Assembly: GCA_946624005.1 (NCBI GenBank)
Contig: CAMORS010000001.1
Coordinates: forward strand, 22,035-86,034
From: an uncultured Prevotella sp.
GTDB lineage: Bacteria > Bacteroidota > Bacteroidia > Bacteroidales > Bacteroidaceae
Reading direction: 5' to 3'
DNA: 64,000 nucleotides
The notes under the pieces were generated by a model. It saw only the letters and a list, made by a program, of their open reading frames with translations, was not told the DNA's origin and did no database searches. This document shows, one piece after another, positions 50,118 through 59,137 of this stretch (the stretch's first letter is position 1; each line of letters starts with the position of its first letter). The position numbers were made by a program, and so were the translations under genes.

Positions 50118-52920
50118 CGCCAAACAAGCTAAGTTGCACATTGGGTTCGTCGTAGATGGGCAGGTCTTTCTGCCGTTTCTTCTTCGCTGAGGCGGGTGGC
50201 TCAGGGTCAGCGGGAGGTGTGGGGGCTGTAGGTTCTGTAGCTTCTATAGTATCTATAGTTTCTATAGTATCTATAGTTTCTATAGTATCTATAGCTTCTA
50301 TAGCATCTATAGCGTCTTTTGCTTTTTCTGCTTCTATCGCTTCTTCTGCTTCGTCGGGTTGCTCGGAAGATTCCGGCTGGTGGGTAGACTCGAGCTGCTC
50401 GATGGTACATTCCTTCCAGTTGGCGATGCGTTTACCATTGGCCTTGAAACCCTTGACGGCTACAAACTCGTCGGCATTGATTTCAAGAGGCGGCCGATGC
50501 TCGTCGACACCACCCGGTGTGACAAGGAATCGCGGGAAGGGTTCGTCGGTGGTGAGCAGCAGCTGGTTCTTCGCATTCTCGCCGAGATACGACTGCTTGC
50601 GTTTCGACGGTTCCATGAGGAAGCGCTTCAGATAGGGATAGTTCTGCTGGTCGGCATTATAGACGATGGCCGTCCACACCTTGTCGGGCTGGAACTTCTC
50701 GATGCGGAAGATGTTGTCTTCGTAGTGGTTGTTGGCATCGAAGTTGGAGATGTAGTATTCGCCTCCTGTAAGGACGATGAGGATACGGTCGTCGTCGTTG
50801 AACTCACCGAGGAAGATGCCGTGCTCGTCGTAGTTGAGACGTTTCACATCTGGGTCGAACCATACCTTACGACCACCCAGCGTACTGTGGCCGTGACTCT
50901 TGAGCGATATCTTCTGGATAGGTTTCTTCGAGAGGATGTTGCCCTTGGCACTACGCCCCTTAACGGCGATGTCGCTGAAATCTTTCTCGAAGATGAGTTT
51001 CTTGAGCAACGGCTGCGGCTCGAGTGTTACCTTGATGATCTCTGCCTCGCCGTTGGGGTTGGCGGTGAAGTAGATGATGCGACTGTCCTTCGTACCCTGC
51101 GTCAGGTCGTATTCGCGGTCGCGTGTGACGGCGGGCATATTGAAGCGCTTGATGAAATAGTTGCCCTGTCGGCCGTCGCGGTATACCATATTATATACGG
51201 TGCGCTGGTCGTTCTTCTTGAACACGCCCACATGCAGGATGTTCTTGCCGACGAAGATTTTCTCTGCCACGCGGATCACCTTCACCGTACCAGTCTTGTA
51301 GAAGATGATGATGTCGTCGAGGTCGGAGCAGTTGCACACAAACTCGTCTTTCTTCAGTCCTGTTCCGATGAAGCCTTCCTGGCGGTTGATGTAGAGCTTC
51401 TCGTTGGCCTCGACCACCTTCGATGCTTCGATTGTATCGAAAGAGCGTATCTCGGTGAGTCGCGGATGGTTTTCGGCATATTTCTTCTTCAGCTGCAAGA
51501 ACCAGTTGGTCGTCACGTCGACCATGTGGTTGAGCTTGTGCTCGATGTCGGCTATCTCCTCACGGATATGGGCCATGAGTTCGTCGGCCTTGTCCTTGTT
51601 GAACTTCAGGATGCGCTGCATCTTGATTTCCATCAGTCGGAGAATGTCGTCTTTGGTCACCTCGCGTATCATCTGCGGATAGAAAGGCGTGAGCCGCTCG
51701 TCGACATACTCGCAGGCGGCATCCATCGTGGGTGCCTGTTCAAAGGGTTTTCCCTTATAGATTCGCTCCTCGATGAAGATTTTCTCCAAGGAACAGAAGT
51801 GGAGCTGTTCGAGCAGTTCGTTGCGGCGTATCTCCAGTTCCTGACGGAGCAGGTTCATGGTGTGGTCGACATTGTGGCGCAGCACCTCGCTGACGGTTAG
51901 GAACTTCGGTGTGTTGTCCTCGATAACGCAGCAGTTGGGCGAGATGTTATACTCGCAGTCGCTGAAGGCATAGAGGGCGTCGATGGTCTTGTCGGAGCTG
52001 ACACCGGGAGCCAGGTGTATCTGTATCTCCACTTCGGCGGCCGTGAGGTCTTCTACATGCCGCACCTTTATCTTTCCTTTCTCAACAGCCTTAAGGATGC
52101 TGTCGATGAGCGTCTCGGTGGTCTTTCCGAAAGGTATCTCGCGGATAACGAGCGTCTTGGGGTCGAGTTTCTCTATCTTCGCCCTCACCTTCAGCACACC
52201 GCCTCGCATGCCGTCGTTGTATTTCGACACGTCGATAGAGCCGCCTGTCGGGAAGTCGGGATAGAGCTGGAAGGGTTCATCGTGCAGATAGCTGACGGCA
52301 GCATCGCATATCTCGCCCACGTTGTGTGGCAGGATTTTCGACGACAGACCCACAGCAATGCCCTCGGCACCCTGCGCCAAGAGCAGCGGAAACTTTGTCG
52401 GCAGGGTGATAGGTTCCTTGTTTCGTCCGTCGTACGACATCTTCCACTCCGTCGTCTTCGGATTGAACACCACGTCGAGGGCAAACTTCGAGAGTCGGGC
52501 CTCGATATAACGCGGTGCAGCGGCACGGCTTCCCGTGAGGATGTTGCCCCAGTTGCCCTGACAGTCGATGAGCAGATCTTTCTGTCCCATCTGCACCAAG
52601 GCATCGCCGATGGAGGCATCGCCGTGAGGGTGAAACTGCATGGTGTGTCCCACGATGTTGGCCACCTTGTTGTAGCGCCCGTCGTCCATGCGCTTCATTG
52701 AGTGGAGGATGCGTCGCTGCACAGGTTTCAGGCCGTCGTCGATGTGCGGAACGGCACGCTCCAAGATGACATACGACGCATAGTCGAGGAACCAGTTCTG
52801 GTACATGCCGCTCAGGTGATGCACGGCAGAGGCATCGAAACGGTTCACCGGCCGATAGTCGGAGTGATTGTCTTCGTTGAGTTCGTTGTCGAGCTCTATG
52901 TCTTTGATTTCGTCGTCCAT
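50104..52920 (-). CDS. parC: DNA topoisomerase IV subunit A (GyrA/ParC family)
   Basis: 938 residues. The breakage-reunion domain has ASYVILERAVPHIDDGLKPV, FHPHGDASIGDALVQM and SRAAAPRYIEARLS with the catalytic Tyr138. The coiled coil (about 380-480) and C-terminal beta-pinwheel follow. The pinwheel lacks a clear GyrA box, and the start differs from GyrA, which favours ParC. It unlinks replicated chromosomes with ParE. The last 100 residues are not part of the fold: an acidic run, then the six-residue repeat ETIDTI (about 870-900) and a Pro-rich end. A -7 box lies upstream at 52938-52946. Confidence 0.9.
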   Translation of the reverse strand: MDDEIKDIELDNELNEDNHSDYRPVNRFDASAVHHLSGMYQNWFLDYASYVILERAVPHIDDGLKPVQRRILHSMKRMDDGRYNKVANIVGHTMQFHPHGDASIGDALVQMGQKDLLIDCQGNWGNILTGSRAAAPRYIEARLSKFALDVVFNPKTTEWKMSYDGRNKEPITLPTKFPLLLAQGAEGIAVGLSSKILPHNVGEICDAAVSYLHDEPFQLYPDFPTGGSIDVSKYNDGMRGGVLKVRAKIEKLDPKTLVIREIPFGKTTETLIDSILKAVEKGKIKVRHVEDLTAAEVEIQIHLAPGVSSDKTIDALYAFSDCEYNISPNCCVIEDNTPKFLTVSEVLRHNVDHTMNLLRQELEIRRNELLEQLHFCSLEKIFIEERIYKGKPFEQAPTMDAACEYVDERLTPFYPQMIREVTKDDILRLMEIKMQRILKFNKDKADELMAHIREEIADIEHKLNHMVDVTTNWFLQLKKKYAENHPRLTEIRSFDTIEASKVVEANEKLYINRQEGFIGTGLKKDEFVCNCSDLDDIIIFYKTGTVKVIRVAEKIFVGKNILHVGVFKKNDQRTVYNMVYRDGRQGNYFIKRFNMPAVTRDREYDLTQGTKDSRIIYFTANPNGEAEIIKVTLEPQPLLKKLIFEKDFSDIAVKGRSAKGNILSKKPIQKISLKSHGHSTLGGRKVWFDPDVKRLNYDEHGIFLGEFNDDDRILIVLTGGEYYISNFDANNHYEDNIFRIEKFQPDKVWTAIVYNADQQNYPYLKRFLMEPSKRKQSYLGENAKNQLLLTTDEPFPRFLVTPGGVDEHRPPLEINADEFVAVKGFKANGKRIANWKECTIEQLESTHQPESSEQPDEAEEAIEAEKAKDAIDAIEAIDTIETIDTIETIDTIEATEPTAPTPPADPEPPASAKKKRQKDLPIYDEPNVQLSLFGDDEL
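50232..50314. repeat. 18-bp tandem repeat in the parC tail
   Basis: CTATAGTATCTATAGTTT recurs in about three and a half near-perfect copies, each made of two nine-base halves containing the palindrome CTATAG. On the coding strand it encodes ETIDTI. Slippage in units of 18 or 9 bases would change tail length without breaking the frame. Confidence 0.88.
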
Positions 52921-52937
52921 AGGTGTTCAAATAATTT

Positions 52938-52946
52938 GCAAAAATA
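52938..52946 (-). promoter_or_regulatory. -7 element (TATTTTTGC) for the parC operon
   Basis: Minus-strand TATTTTTGC lies 18 bases before the ATG at 52920. A clean -33 TTTG is not seen. Confidence 0.6.
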
Positions 52947-53130
52947 CAAATAATCTTTCTAACAAGGCGAAAATTGCCCGAATCTTTAGTGTTTTTTTGG
53001 AAAAAAGCAGCATTTATGCCTGCCTTCTGCCGCCCATGACGGTGGCAAGCGATGTGCGAACCAAGGGGGAAGCCATTCCGTTTTTTTTCTTTTTAACGTA
53101 GAAAAACACGTGAATGTTGAAAAATAGCAG

Positions 53131-53139
53131 TAACTTTGC
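53131..53139 (+). promoter_or_regulatory. -7 element (TAACTTTGC) for glyS
   Basis: TAACTTTGC lies 30 bases before the ATG at 53169 and supports that start over an upstream ATG at 53136, which it overlaps. Confidence 0.7.
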
Positions 53140-53168
53140 ACCCAAATATTAAAAAACGAACAAAAGAA

Positions 53169-54710
53169 ATGGCACAAGAAGACGTTTTCAAGAAGATTGT
53201 TTCCCATTGTAAAGAATATGGGTTTGTATTTCCCAGCAGTGAGATTTATGATGGATTGGCCGCCGTCTACGACTATGCACAGAACGGCGTCGAGTTGAAG
53301 AACAACATCAAGGAGTATTGGTGGAAGTCGATGGTACTGCTTCACGAGAACATCGTGGGCATCGACTCGGCCATCTTCATGCACCCAACGATATGGAAGG
53401 CCTCGGGACATGTCGACGCCTTCAACGATCCCCTCATCGACAACCGCGACTCGAAGAAGCGCTATCGCGCCGATGTGCTCATCGAAGACCAGATAGCCAA
53501 ATACGAGGAGAAGATGCAGAAAGAGGTGGACAAGGCCCGCAAGCGCTTCGGCGAGAGCTTCGACGAGCAGATGTTCCGCCAGACCAATCCGCGCGTGCTT
53601 GCCAACCAGCAGAAGCGCGATGCCCTGCATGAGCGTTTTGCCAAGGCAATGAACGACATGAATCTTGACGAGCTGAAGCAGATAATCATCGACGAGGAGA
53701 TCGTTTGCCCTATCAGCGGCACGAAGAACTGGACCGACGTGCGTCAGTTCAACCTGATGTTCGCCACCGAGATGGGTGCCTCGGCCGACAACTCGATGAA
53801 GGTCTACCTTCGTCCGGAAACGGCACAAGGCATCTTCGTCAACTACCTGAACGTGCAGAAGACGGGACGCATGAAGATACCGTTCGGCATCGCACAGATA
53901 GGTAAGGCCTTCCGCAACGAGATTGTCGCCCGCCAGTTTATCTTCCGCATGCGCGAGTTCGAGCAGATGGAGATGCAGTTCTTCGTCAAGCCCGGCACCG
54001 AGCTGGAGTGGTTCCCTCGCTGGAAAGAGGCCCGCATGGCCTGGCATCAGGCTTTGGGCTTCGGTGCTGAGAACTATCGTTTCCACGACCACGAGAAGCT
54101 GGCCCACTACGCCAATGCCGCCACAGACATCGAGTTCCACATGCCCTTCGGCTTCAAAGAGGTGGAAGGCATCCACTCGCGCACCGACTTCGACCTGTCG
54201 CAGCACGAGAAGTTCTCGGGCAAGAGCATCAAATACTTCGACCCGCAGACCAACGAGAGCTACACGCCGTACGTCATCGAGACGAGTATCGGCGTAGACC
54301 GTATGTTCCTCTCCATCATGTGCCACGCTTACACCGAAGAACAGTTGGAGAACGGTGAGACACGCGTCGTGCTGAAGTTGCCTGCAGCCCTTGCTCCCAC
54401 CAAGCTGGCCGTGCTGCCTCTGGTGCGTAAGGACGGACTGCCCGAAAAGGCCCGCGAGATTATCGACTCGCTGAAGTTCCACTTCAACTGCTCGTACGAC
54501 GAGAAGGACACCATCGGCAAGCGCTATCGCCGTCAGGATGCAGTGGGTACACCCTACTGCGTCACCGTAGACTACGACACGCTGAAGGACAACACCGTGA
54601 CGCTGCGTTTCCGCGACACAATGGAGCAGGAGCGTGTCTCGGTGGACCAGCTCTTAGGCATCATCGAAGACAAGGTGAGCATCGCCTCGCTGCTGAAGAA
54701 GCTGCAATAG
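53169..54710 (+). CDS. glyS: Glycyl-tRNA synthetase, single-chain (eukaryote-like alpha2) form
   Basis: 513 residues from MAQEDVFKKIV. Class II motifs: motif 1 region FPSSEIYDGL; motif 2 FRNEIVARQFIFRMREFEQMEMQFF; motif 3 YVIETSIGVDRMFL. YLRPETAQGIFVNY and CPISGTKNW are typical of GlyRS. The C-terminal anticodon-binding domain starts at KLAVLPLVRKDGL. It charges tRNA-Gly in the cytoplasm. The FKBP gene follows after 80 bases. Confidence 0.96.
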   Translation: MAQEDVFKKIVSHCKEYGFVFPSSEIYDGLAAVYDYAQNGVELKNNIKEYWWKSMVLLHENIVGIDSAIFMHPTIWKASGHVDAFNDPLIDNRDSKKRYRADVLIEDQIAKYEEKMQKEVDKARKRFGESFDEQMFRQTNPRVLANQQKRDALHERFAKAMNDMNLDELKQIIIDEEIVCPISGTKNWTDVRQFNLMFATEMGASADNSMKVYLRPETAQGIFVNYLNVQKTGRMKIPFGIAQIGKAFRNEIVARQFIFRMREFEQMEMQFFVKPGTELEWFPRWKEARMAWHQALGFGAENYRFHDHEKLAHYANAATDIEFHMPFGFKEVEGIHSRTDFDLSQHEKFSGKSIKYFDPQTNESYTPYVIETSIGVDRMFLSIMCHAYTEEQLENGETRVVLKLPAALAPTKLAVLPLVRKDGLPEKAREIIDSLKFHFNCSYDEKDTIGKRYRRQDAVGTPYCVTVDYDTLKDNTVTLRFRDTMEQERVSVDQLLGIIEDKVSIASLLKKLQ

Positions 54711-54790
54711 AGGCGGGATGACGACACATCGGAATATCGAAAAGCCGCCCCATAAAACCAAAGAACAACAAAACCACAACAAAAAGAAGC

Positions 54791-55423
54791 ATGAAGAAAA
54801 CCCATCTCTCGGCTATCGCTGCCGCCTTGCTGCTGTCTGTCGGCCTGTCGTCGTGCAGCGAGACAAGCGAAGACACCAGCGAGTTTGACAACTGGCAGGA
54901 GCGCAACGAGGCCTACTTCCAGCAGAAATATCAGGAAGCTGTTGCCAAAGGACAGCAGGCAGATGCCTTTGTCCTGACGAAGTGGAGCCTCAACGACTCT
55001 ATCGCCAACAAAGCTGAAGACCACATCGTCGTGGAGGTGCTGGAGGATGGCGATGGTATCGAGAGTCCGATGTACACCGACTCGGTGACCGTCCATTTCC
55101 GCGGACGCACCATTCCCACGAGTGCTTCACCCGAAGGCTACATCATCGGCAGCAGCTACGAGGGAACATTCTATGATGCCACCTCGCTGCCCAGGACGCT
55201 CTCGATGACCAGTGCGACGACCAACGACGGACTGGCCACTGCCTTGCAGCGTATGCACGTTGGCGACCGATGGAAGATCTATATCCCTTATCAGTTGGGT
55301 TATGGCGAATCGGCCTACACGTCGAGTTCAACAACTGAATGGCTCTCTGCCAGCATCCCCGCCTATACGACACTCGTCTTCGACGTGAAGCTTGCGGGTT
55401 TCAAGCGCCCCAACGCACAATAG
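54791..55423 (+). CDS. FKBP-type peptidyl-prolyl isomerase lipoprotein
   Basis: 210 residues; the lipobox is LSSCSET. A helical N-terminal stretch (FDNWQERNEAYFQQKYQEAV) precedes the FKBP domain with VTVHFRGRTIPTS, GTFYDAT, GLATALQRMHVGDRWKIYIPYQLGYGE and YTTLVFDVKLAGF. These are the active-site strands of FKBP isomerases. It should help fold exported proteins, tethered to the envelope. A strong two-way terminator follows. Confidence 0.93.
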   Translation: MKKTHLSAIAAALLLSVGLSSCSETSEDTSEFDNWQERNEAYFQQKYQEAVAKGQQADAFVLTKWSLNDSIANKAEDHIVVEVLEDGDGIESPMYTDSVTVHFRGRTIPTSASPEGYIIGSSYEGTFYDATSLPRTLSMTSATTNDGLATALQRMHVGDRWKIYIPYQLGYGESAYTSSSTTEWLSASIPAYTTLVFDVKLAGFKRPNAQ

Positions 55424-55463
55424 GCCACGAAGGGCGAAGGCATCCCGGTGCCGACGAACAAAC

Positions 55464-55499
55464 AAAAGCCGTGTCATGAACGTTTATGACACGGCTTTT
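55464..55499. terminator. Bidirectional rho-independent terminator
   Basis: A perfect 14-pair stem (55464-55477 with 55486-55499) with A4 and T4 ends lies between the convergent FKBP and GH20 genes. Confidence 0.93.
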
Positions 55500-55518
55500 A
55501 CTATATGCCTCTACAGCT

Positions 55519-57813
55519 TCAATGGCGATAGATATCGGCAGGATTCAGGCGGTTGCCCTGCTCGTCGACGACATAGAGGCGGAGCATACCGCCGTTGCTG
55601 TCGAAATAGCGCAGCTCAAGATAGTGGAGCCCTTGGCGCAAAGCCTGCTGGCAGACCTCCTCGTGCGGACTCTGCGGACGGTCGTTGTCGACAACCATGT
55701 TGCCATCAATCTTCAGCCACGACCCGTCGTCGCTCATCAGGGCGAAGGTATAGATGCCGTCGGCAGGCACATTCAGGTAGCCCTTGACCACCAGTCCTAT
55801 CTTGCCTTTCACTCCTTCGGGGATGCACACATCGTCCACAGCATAATCGCCCTTCAGCGGAGCCGTCGTGATGTCGGCACATTTCTGACCACCATATTCA
55901 TACCATGTGGCGGTGAGACCCGGAGTAAGCTTCGAAGTGGGAGAAGCAACAGGCTCCAGATAGCCTTGCTTGACGAAGGTGGCAGGCACCAACGCATCGG
56001 GACGGCCTTCGGGATTGAAGGCACGGAGGATGAAAGGCGTCGTCTGATCTACCGTTATCGGCCCAGTATAGAGTGGCGAACTGCTGTTGGGGAAGGTTCC
56101 GTCGGTGGTATAGCGTACGGTGGCCAGCCGGTCTTTGCACGTCACGTTGAGCGTCCCCTCGCGGACGAAGGCATTGATGCTGCCGAAGCCTTCGAGAGCC
56201 GGCGTGCGGTAGGGGATGCCCAAGCGGTGGAGCATCGACAGTTGGCCAGTGAGCCGACGATCATAATCGGCGAAGTCTTTCTGCTCGGGCATCGTCCATG
56301 CCAGTTCGGCCACGGTCGTCATTGCGGGGAAGAACATATAGAGCATACGTTCGCGCGTAGGAATCCATTCTGTCCACATGTTGGCCTGCACGCCGATGAC
56401 GTGCTGTCGCTGCTTGGCCGAAAGGTGTGCGGGCTGGAGTTCGTATTCGTAGATGCTCTGCAGGTTGGGCACCACATCAGGCGACGAGAGATAGAACGGC
56501 GAACCGGGACAGTAGATGACATCGTTGCCATGAGCCGTCACCTGGTCGACGGCATCGGGAACCCATGTGCGCCACCACGACACGGTGGATGTCTTGGAGA
56601 GCCCTCCCTCGAGTATCTCATCCCAGCCAATCATCTTGCGTCCTCGCTTGTTGAGGTAGTTCTCCATCTGATGGATGAACCACGCCTGCAGCTCAAACTC
56701 GTCCTTCAGTCCTTGTTCGCGGATGCGTTGCTGACAGTCGGGACAGCGCTCCCAGTTGTCCTTGCGCACCTCATCGCCGCCGATGTGCACATACTCATAG
56801 GGGAAGAGCGCGATGACCTCGTCCCAGATGTCGCGACAGAAGTCGAACACCTTATCCTTTCCCGGGCAGAGCGGCGTGGTGAACCATTCGCCCCACCCCA
56901 CTTCCTTGAAGCACGATAGGCCGTCGTAGTTCTCGATGGCGCTGAGGAAATGACCGGGCATGTCTATCTCGGGCACAATCTCGATGCCTCGCTCGCGAGC
57001 GTAAGCCACAATCTCACGAATATCATCCTGTGTATAATAGCCGCCATAGAGCGACGACGAAAGCGATTCGGCGACGGCCGATTGGCTGGTGAAAGCCTCA
57101 TTGGGCGATGTGCTGTTCCAGCGGTCGCGAGGCAGGAGCATGTCGACATTGTCGGTCTCACGGGCCTGCTTGACGCAGATGGTGTCCTGATTGTTGGGGA
57201 TGCGCCATGCGCCGCGCTCCGTCAGCAGGGGGTATTTCTTGATTTCGATGCGCCAACCCTGGTCGTCGGTGAGGTGCCAGTGGAAGCGGTTGATCTTGTA
57301 GAGAGCCATCAGGTTGATGAGCTCTTCCACCTCCTTGACGGTGAAGAAATGTCTGGAACAGTCGAGATGGAAGCCTCGCCAACCGAAGCGCGGTGCGTCG
57401 CTGATGCTGACGAAGGGCATGTGGCCGTCATGCTCGCTGAGCAAGGCAAGCTGCCGAAGGGTGGCAATACCGCTGACGATGCCTTCGTAGTCGGCTCCAA
57501 CGAGCTCTACCCCCTTGCCATCGACCACGAGACGATAGCTGCCCTTCTTTCCTTTCTTCAGCGACAGGCGCACATCGCCTTGCTTGCCAGCCTTGGCTGT
57601 AGCCTTCACGCCGCCTTCCTTCTGCCATGAGGTGCAGAGATACTGGGCAGCCTTCTGTAGGTTGGCCGACGCATAGGCAACACTGACTGCATGAGGCATT
57701 TGATACTCGCCTTCGTTCCATACGGCCTTCTGCGGCTTGGGAACGAGGCTCACTTGCGCATCGGCTACGGCGAATGTCACGGTAGCCAACAATACGACGA
57801 TGATTCTTTTCAT
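55519..57813 (-). CDS. GH20 beta-N-acetylhexosaminidase with PA14 domain, exported
   Basis: 764 residues with signal peptide (IIVVLLATVTFAVADA). The GH20 N-terminal domain (SLVPKPQKAVWNEGEY) precedes the TIM barrel: GWRGFHLDCSRHFF, KINRFHWHLTDDQGWRIEIK and VHIGGDEV with the catalytic pair Asp347-Glu348. A Fn3-like linker (ATVRYTTDGTFPNSSSPLYT) and a C-terminal PA14 domain (GIYTFALMSDDGSWLKIDG) follow. It removes terminal GlcNAc or GalNAc from host glycans. It sits 23 bases after the small basic gene on the same strand. Confidence 0.94.
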   Translation of the reverse strand: MKRIIVVLLATVTFAVADAQVSLVPKPQKAVWNEGEYQMPHAVSVAYASANLQKAAQYLCTSWQKEGGVKATAKAGKQGDVRLSLKKGKKGSYRLVVDGKGVELVGADYEGIVSGIATLRQLALLSEHDGHMPFVSISDAPRFGWRGFHLDCSRHFFTVKEVEELINLMALYKINRFHWHLTDDQGWRIEIKKYPLLTERGAWRIPNNQDTICVKQARETDNVDMLLPRDRWNSTSPNEAFTSQSAVAESLSSSLYGGYYTQDDIREIVAYARERGIEIVPEIDMPGHFLSAIENYDGLSCFKEVGWGEWFTTPLCPGKDKVFDFCRDIWDEVIALFPYEYVHIGGDEVRKDNWERCPDCQQRIREQGLKDEFELQAWFIHQMENYLNKRGRKMIGWDEILEGGLSKTSTVSWWRTWVPDAVDQVTAHGNDVIYCPGSPFYLSSPDVVPNLQSIYEYELQPAHLSAKQRQHVIGVQANMWTEWIPTRERMLYMFFPAMTTVAELAWTMPEQKDFADYDRRLTGQLSMLHRLGIPYRTPALEGFGSINAFVREGTLNVTCKDRLATVRYTTDGTFPNSSSPLYTGPITVDQTTPFILRAFNPEGRPDALVPATFVKQGYLEPVASPTSKLTPGLTATWYEYGGQKCADITTAPLKGDYAVDDVCIPEGVKGKIGLVVKGYLNVPADGIYTFALMSDDGSWLKIDGNMVVDNDRPQSPHEEVCQQALRQGLHYLELRYFDSNGGMLRLYVVDEQGNRLNPADIYRH

Positions 57814-57836
57814 CTTATCACCCTTTCTGATTTTGA

Positions 57837-58163
57837 TTAGTCGGTGGTTTGTTGTTCGTTGTCGAGCAGACTATTCTTCTTGGTTGTCTTCTTCGTGGTC
57901 TTCTTCGTCTTGGTCTTCTTGATTTGTCCGCGACTGTTCATGTCGAGTGTCTGGCCGGTCTTGGCTTCATACTTGCCCGTGAGCCACTCGGCAATCTTGC
58001 GTCCTATCTTCTTTCTGACGCCTGCTTCGGTGGTGGGAATGCCCGTCTTTCTCGAGAACCAGCGCTTGAGCGAGGTGATGCCCAGAAACTCTTTCCACGA
58101 GAATCTTATTTTCAGTCCAGGTATTCCGGTCTTCTTGTATCCGCTATTCTTTTTGGTTGCCAT
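57837..58163 (-). CDS. Small basic protein with KKTGIPG motif, unknown function
   Basis: 108 residues, strongly basic. It starts MATKKNSGYKKTGIPGLKIR and has FSWKEFLGITSLKRWFSRKT and GIPTTEAGVRKKIGRKI, in which the KxTGIP wording appears twice. The C-terminus is a Lys/Thr tract (KTKTKKTTKKTTKK). There is no signal peptide. Similar short proteins with GIPG...SWK...TGIPTT exist in Bacteroidales but have no known role; the charge suggests nucleic-acid or ribosome contact. Confidence 0.7.
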   Translation of the reverse strand: MATKKNSGYKKTGIPGLKIRFSWKEFLGITSLKRWFSRKTGIPTTEAGVRKKIGRKIAEWLTGKYEAKTGQTLDMNSRGQIKKTKTKKTTKKTTKKNSLLDNEQQTTD

Positions 58164-58277
58164 ACGTATGTACTTATTATATATAGGTAACAGTATTTCT
58201 TATTTCGACTGCGAAATTACAAAAAAAAATCCAATCAGCAACATGTTTCGCAAAAAAAATTCAAATAGCAACAGCCA

Positions 58278-58606
58278 ACACCTCACCAAAATGCCCGAAA
58301 AGCCTTTGCTCATGCGGGGTTCGGATGGTGAGGTGTTTGTCAGACACCTCACCAGACATCTCACCAGACACCTCACCATTTTGGTGAAACGTAGGAGGCG
58401 ATGCCATTCTTTGCAAGCAAAGCGTCCCAAGGGCCGAGCACCCGAGCTACGCTCGCCTACCCATAGCCTTTCCCAGCGTCGCAACAGCACATAAGATCCA
58501 ATGTATGGTGAGGGCTATGGTGGGGTCTCTGGTGAGGTGATGAAGAAACACCTCACCATCGGAAAGGCCGATAAACAGAGGGATTCTTGGCATTTTGGTG
58601 AGGTGT
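58278..58606. repeat. Cluster of ACACCTCACCA / TGGTGAGGTGT words in both orientations
   Basis: Copies at 58278-58288, 58326-58336 (inverted), 58344-58354, 58356-58378 (two more), 58530-58539 (inverted), 58548-58558 and 58596-58606 (inverted). Three are in 12-base tandem (58343-58378). Alternating orientation would allow many hairpins. The 58164-58970 interval has no convincing long gene; an open frame at 58501-58713 is mostly repeat. Confidence 0.75.
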
Positions 58607-58720
58607 TGCCCTCTTTTCTACAGAAACTTTTCAGGAAGAAGGCGAGCTGCTCCTGCGGGCAACCAGCACGGCTGTCGCAGACGGTTTCTGAGCTTGTTGA
58701 AGATATTCCCTAAGTCGGTC

Positions 58721-58824
58721 AGCGATAGTCTCTGATATGCTCAGAGATGGTCTCTGACAGGCTCAGAGATGGTCTCCGACAGGCTCAGAGATGGTCTCCG
58801 ACAGGCTCAGAGATGGTCTGTCAT
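58721..58824. repeat. Tandem array of five 22-bp palindromic units (same core as 9272-9381)
   Basis: Units start at 58721, 58743, 58765, 58787 and 58809, exactly 22 bases apart, with core CAGAGATGGTCTCTGAC; the last is partial. Unit joints read AGGCT or ATGCT, unlike those of the first array. Two middle copies are identical (CTCCGAC), suggesting recent duplication. It is upstream of a promoter and the small membrane protein/aroA genes. Confidence 0.9.
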
Positions 58825-58869
58825 GAAATGCTGGCGGTATTTCACTTACAAAAAAAGTTGTGAAATATT

Positions 58870-58900
58870 TTTGTCTTTCACTTTTTTGTTGTACTTTTGC
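58870..58900 (+). promoter_or_regulatory. Promoter for the 42-residue membrane protein and aroA
   Basis: TTTG at 58870-58873 and TACTTTTGC at 58892-58900, 18-base spacer, 70 bases before the small gene. Confidence 0.7.
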
Positions 58901-58970
58901 ATAACAGAACAGTCAGCAATGAATGCAACCCGTATATAATCGTGGAATGAAAATCAAATAAAATGGTATT

Positions 58971-59099
58971 ATGGAATTTATCATTTTTTTAGTTATCATC
59001 GGAGTAATAGCTCTCATTGGCAATATATGGACAATCATAGGCACGAAGCGCGACGAACGCAACGGCCTGCACAAACCCCTGAATATAGCCGACGAATAG
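58971..59099 (+). CDS. 42-residue single-pass membrane protein
   Basis: It starts MEFIIFLVIIGVIALIGNIW, an uninterrupted hydrophobic helix, followed by TIIGTKRDERNGLHKPLNIA and an acidic end. The arrangement predicts an N-out or tail-in single-span protein with a positively charged cytoplasmic end. It follows a promoter and sits 38 bases before aroA. It is too short for most gene finders. The hydrophobic, in-frame, promoter-linked reading makes a real gene likely; function unknown. Confidence 0.65.
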   Translation: MEFIIFLVIIGVIALIGNIWTIIGTKRDERNGLHKPLNIADE

Positions 59100-59137
59100 G
59101 ATGGCACTACTTCCTGACATGAAAATTGATTAGCAAT

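Noticed and set aside
50359..51900. Open frame on the plus strand (513 codons)
   Set aside because: It is the complement of parC, whose catalytic motifs are clear.
57837..58163. Phage or transposon gene
   Set aside because: No integrase, transposase or terminal repeats are nearby; the small basic protein is only of unknown function.
58501..58713. 70-codon open frame
   Set aside because: It is mostly repeat words with no start signal or domain.
58721..58824. CRISPR array
   Set aside because: The same short joints and palindromic cores as the first array; no spacers of normal length.
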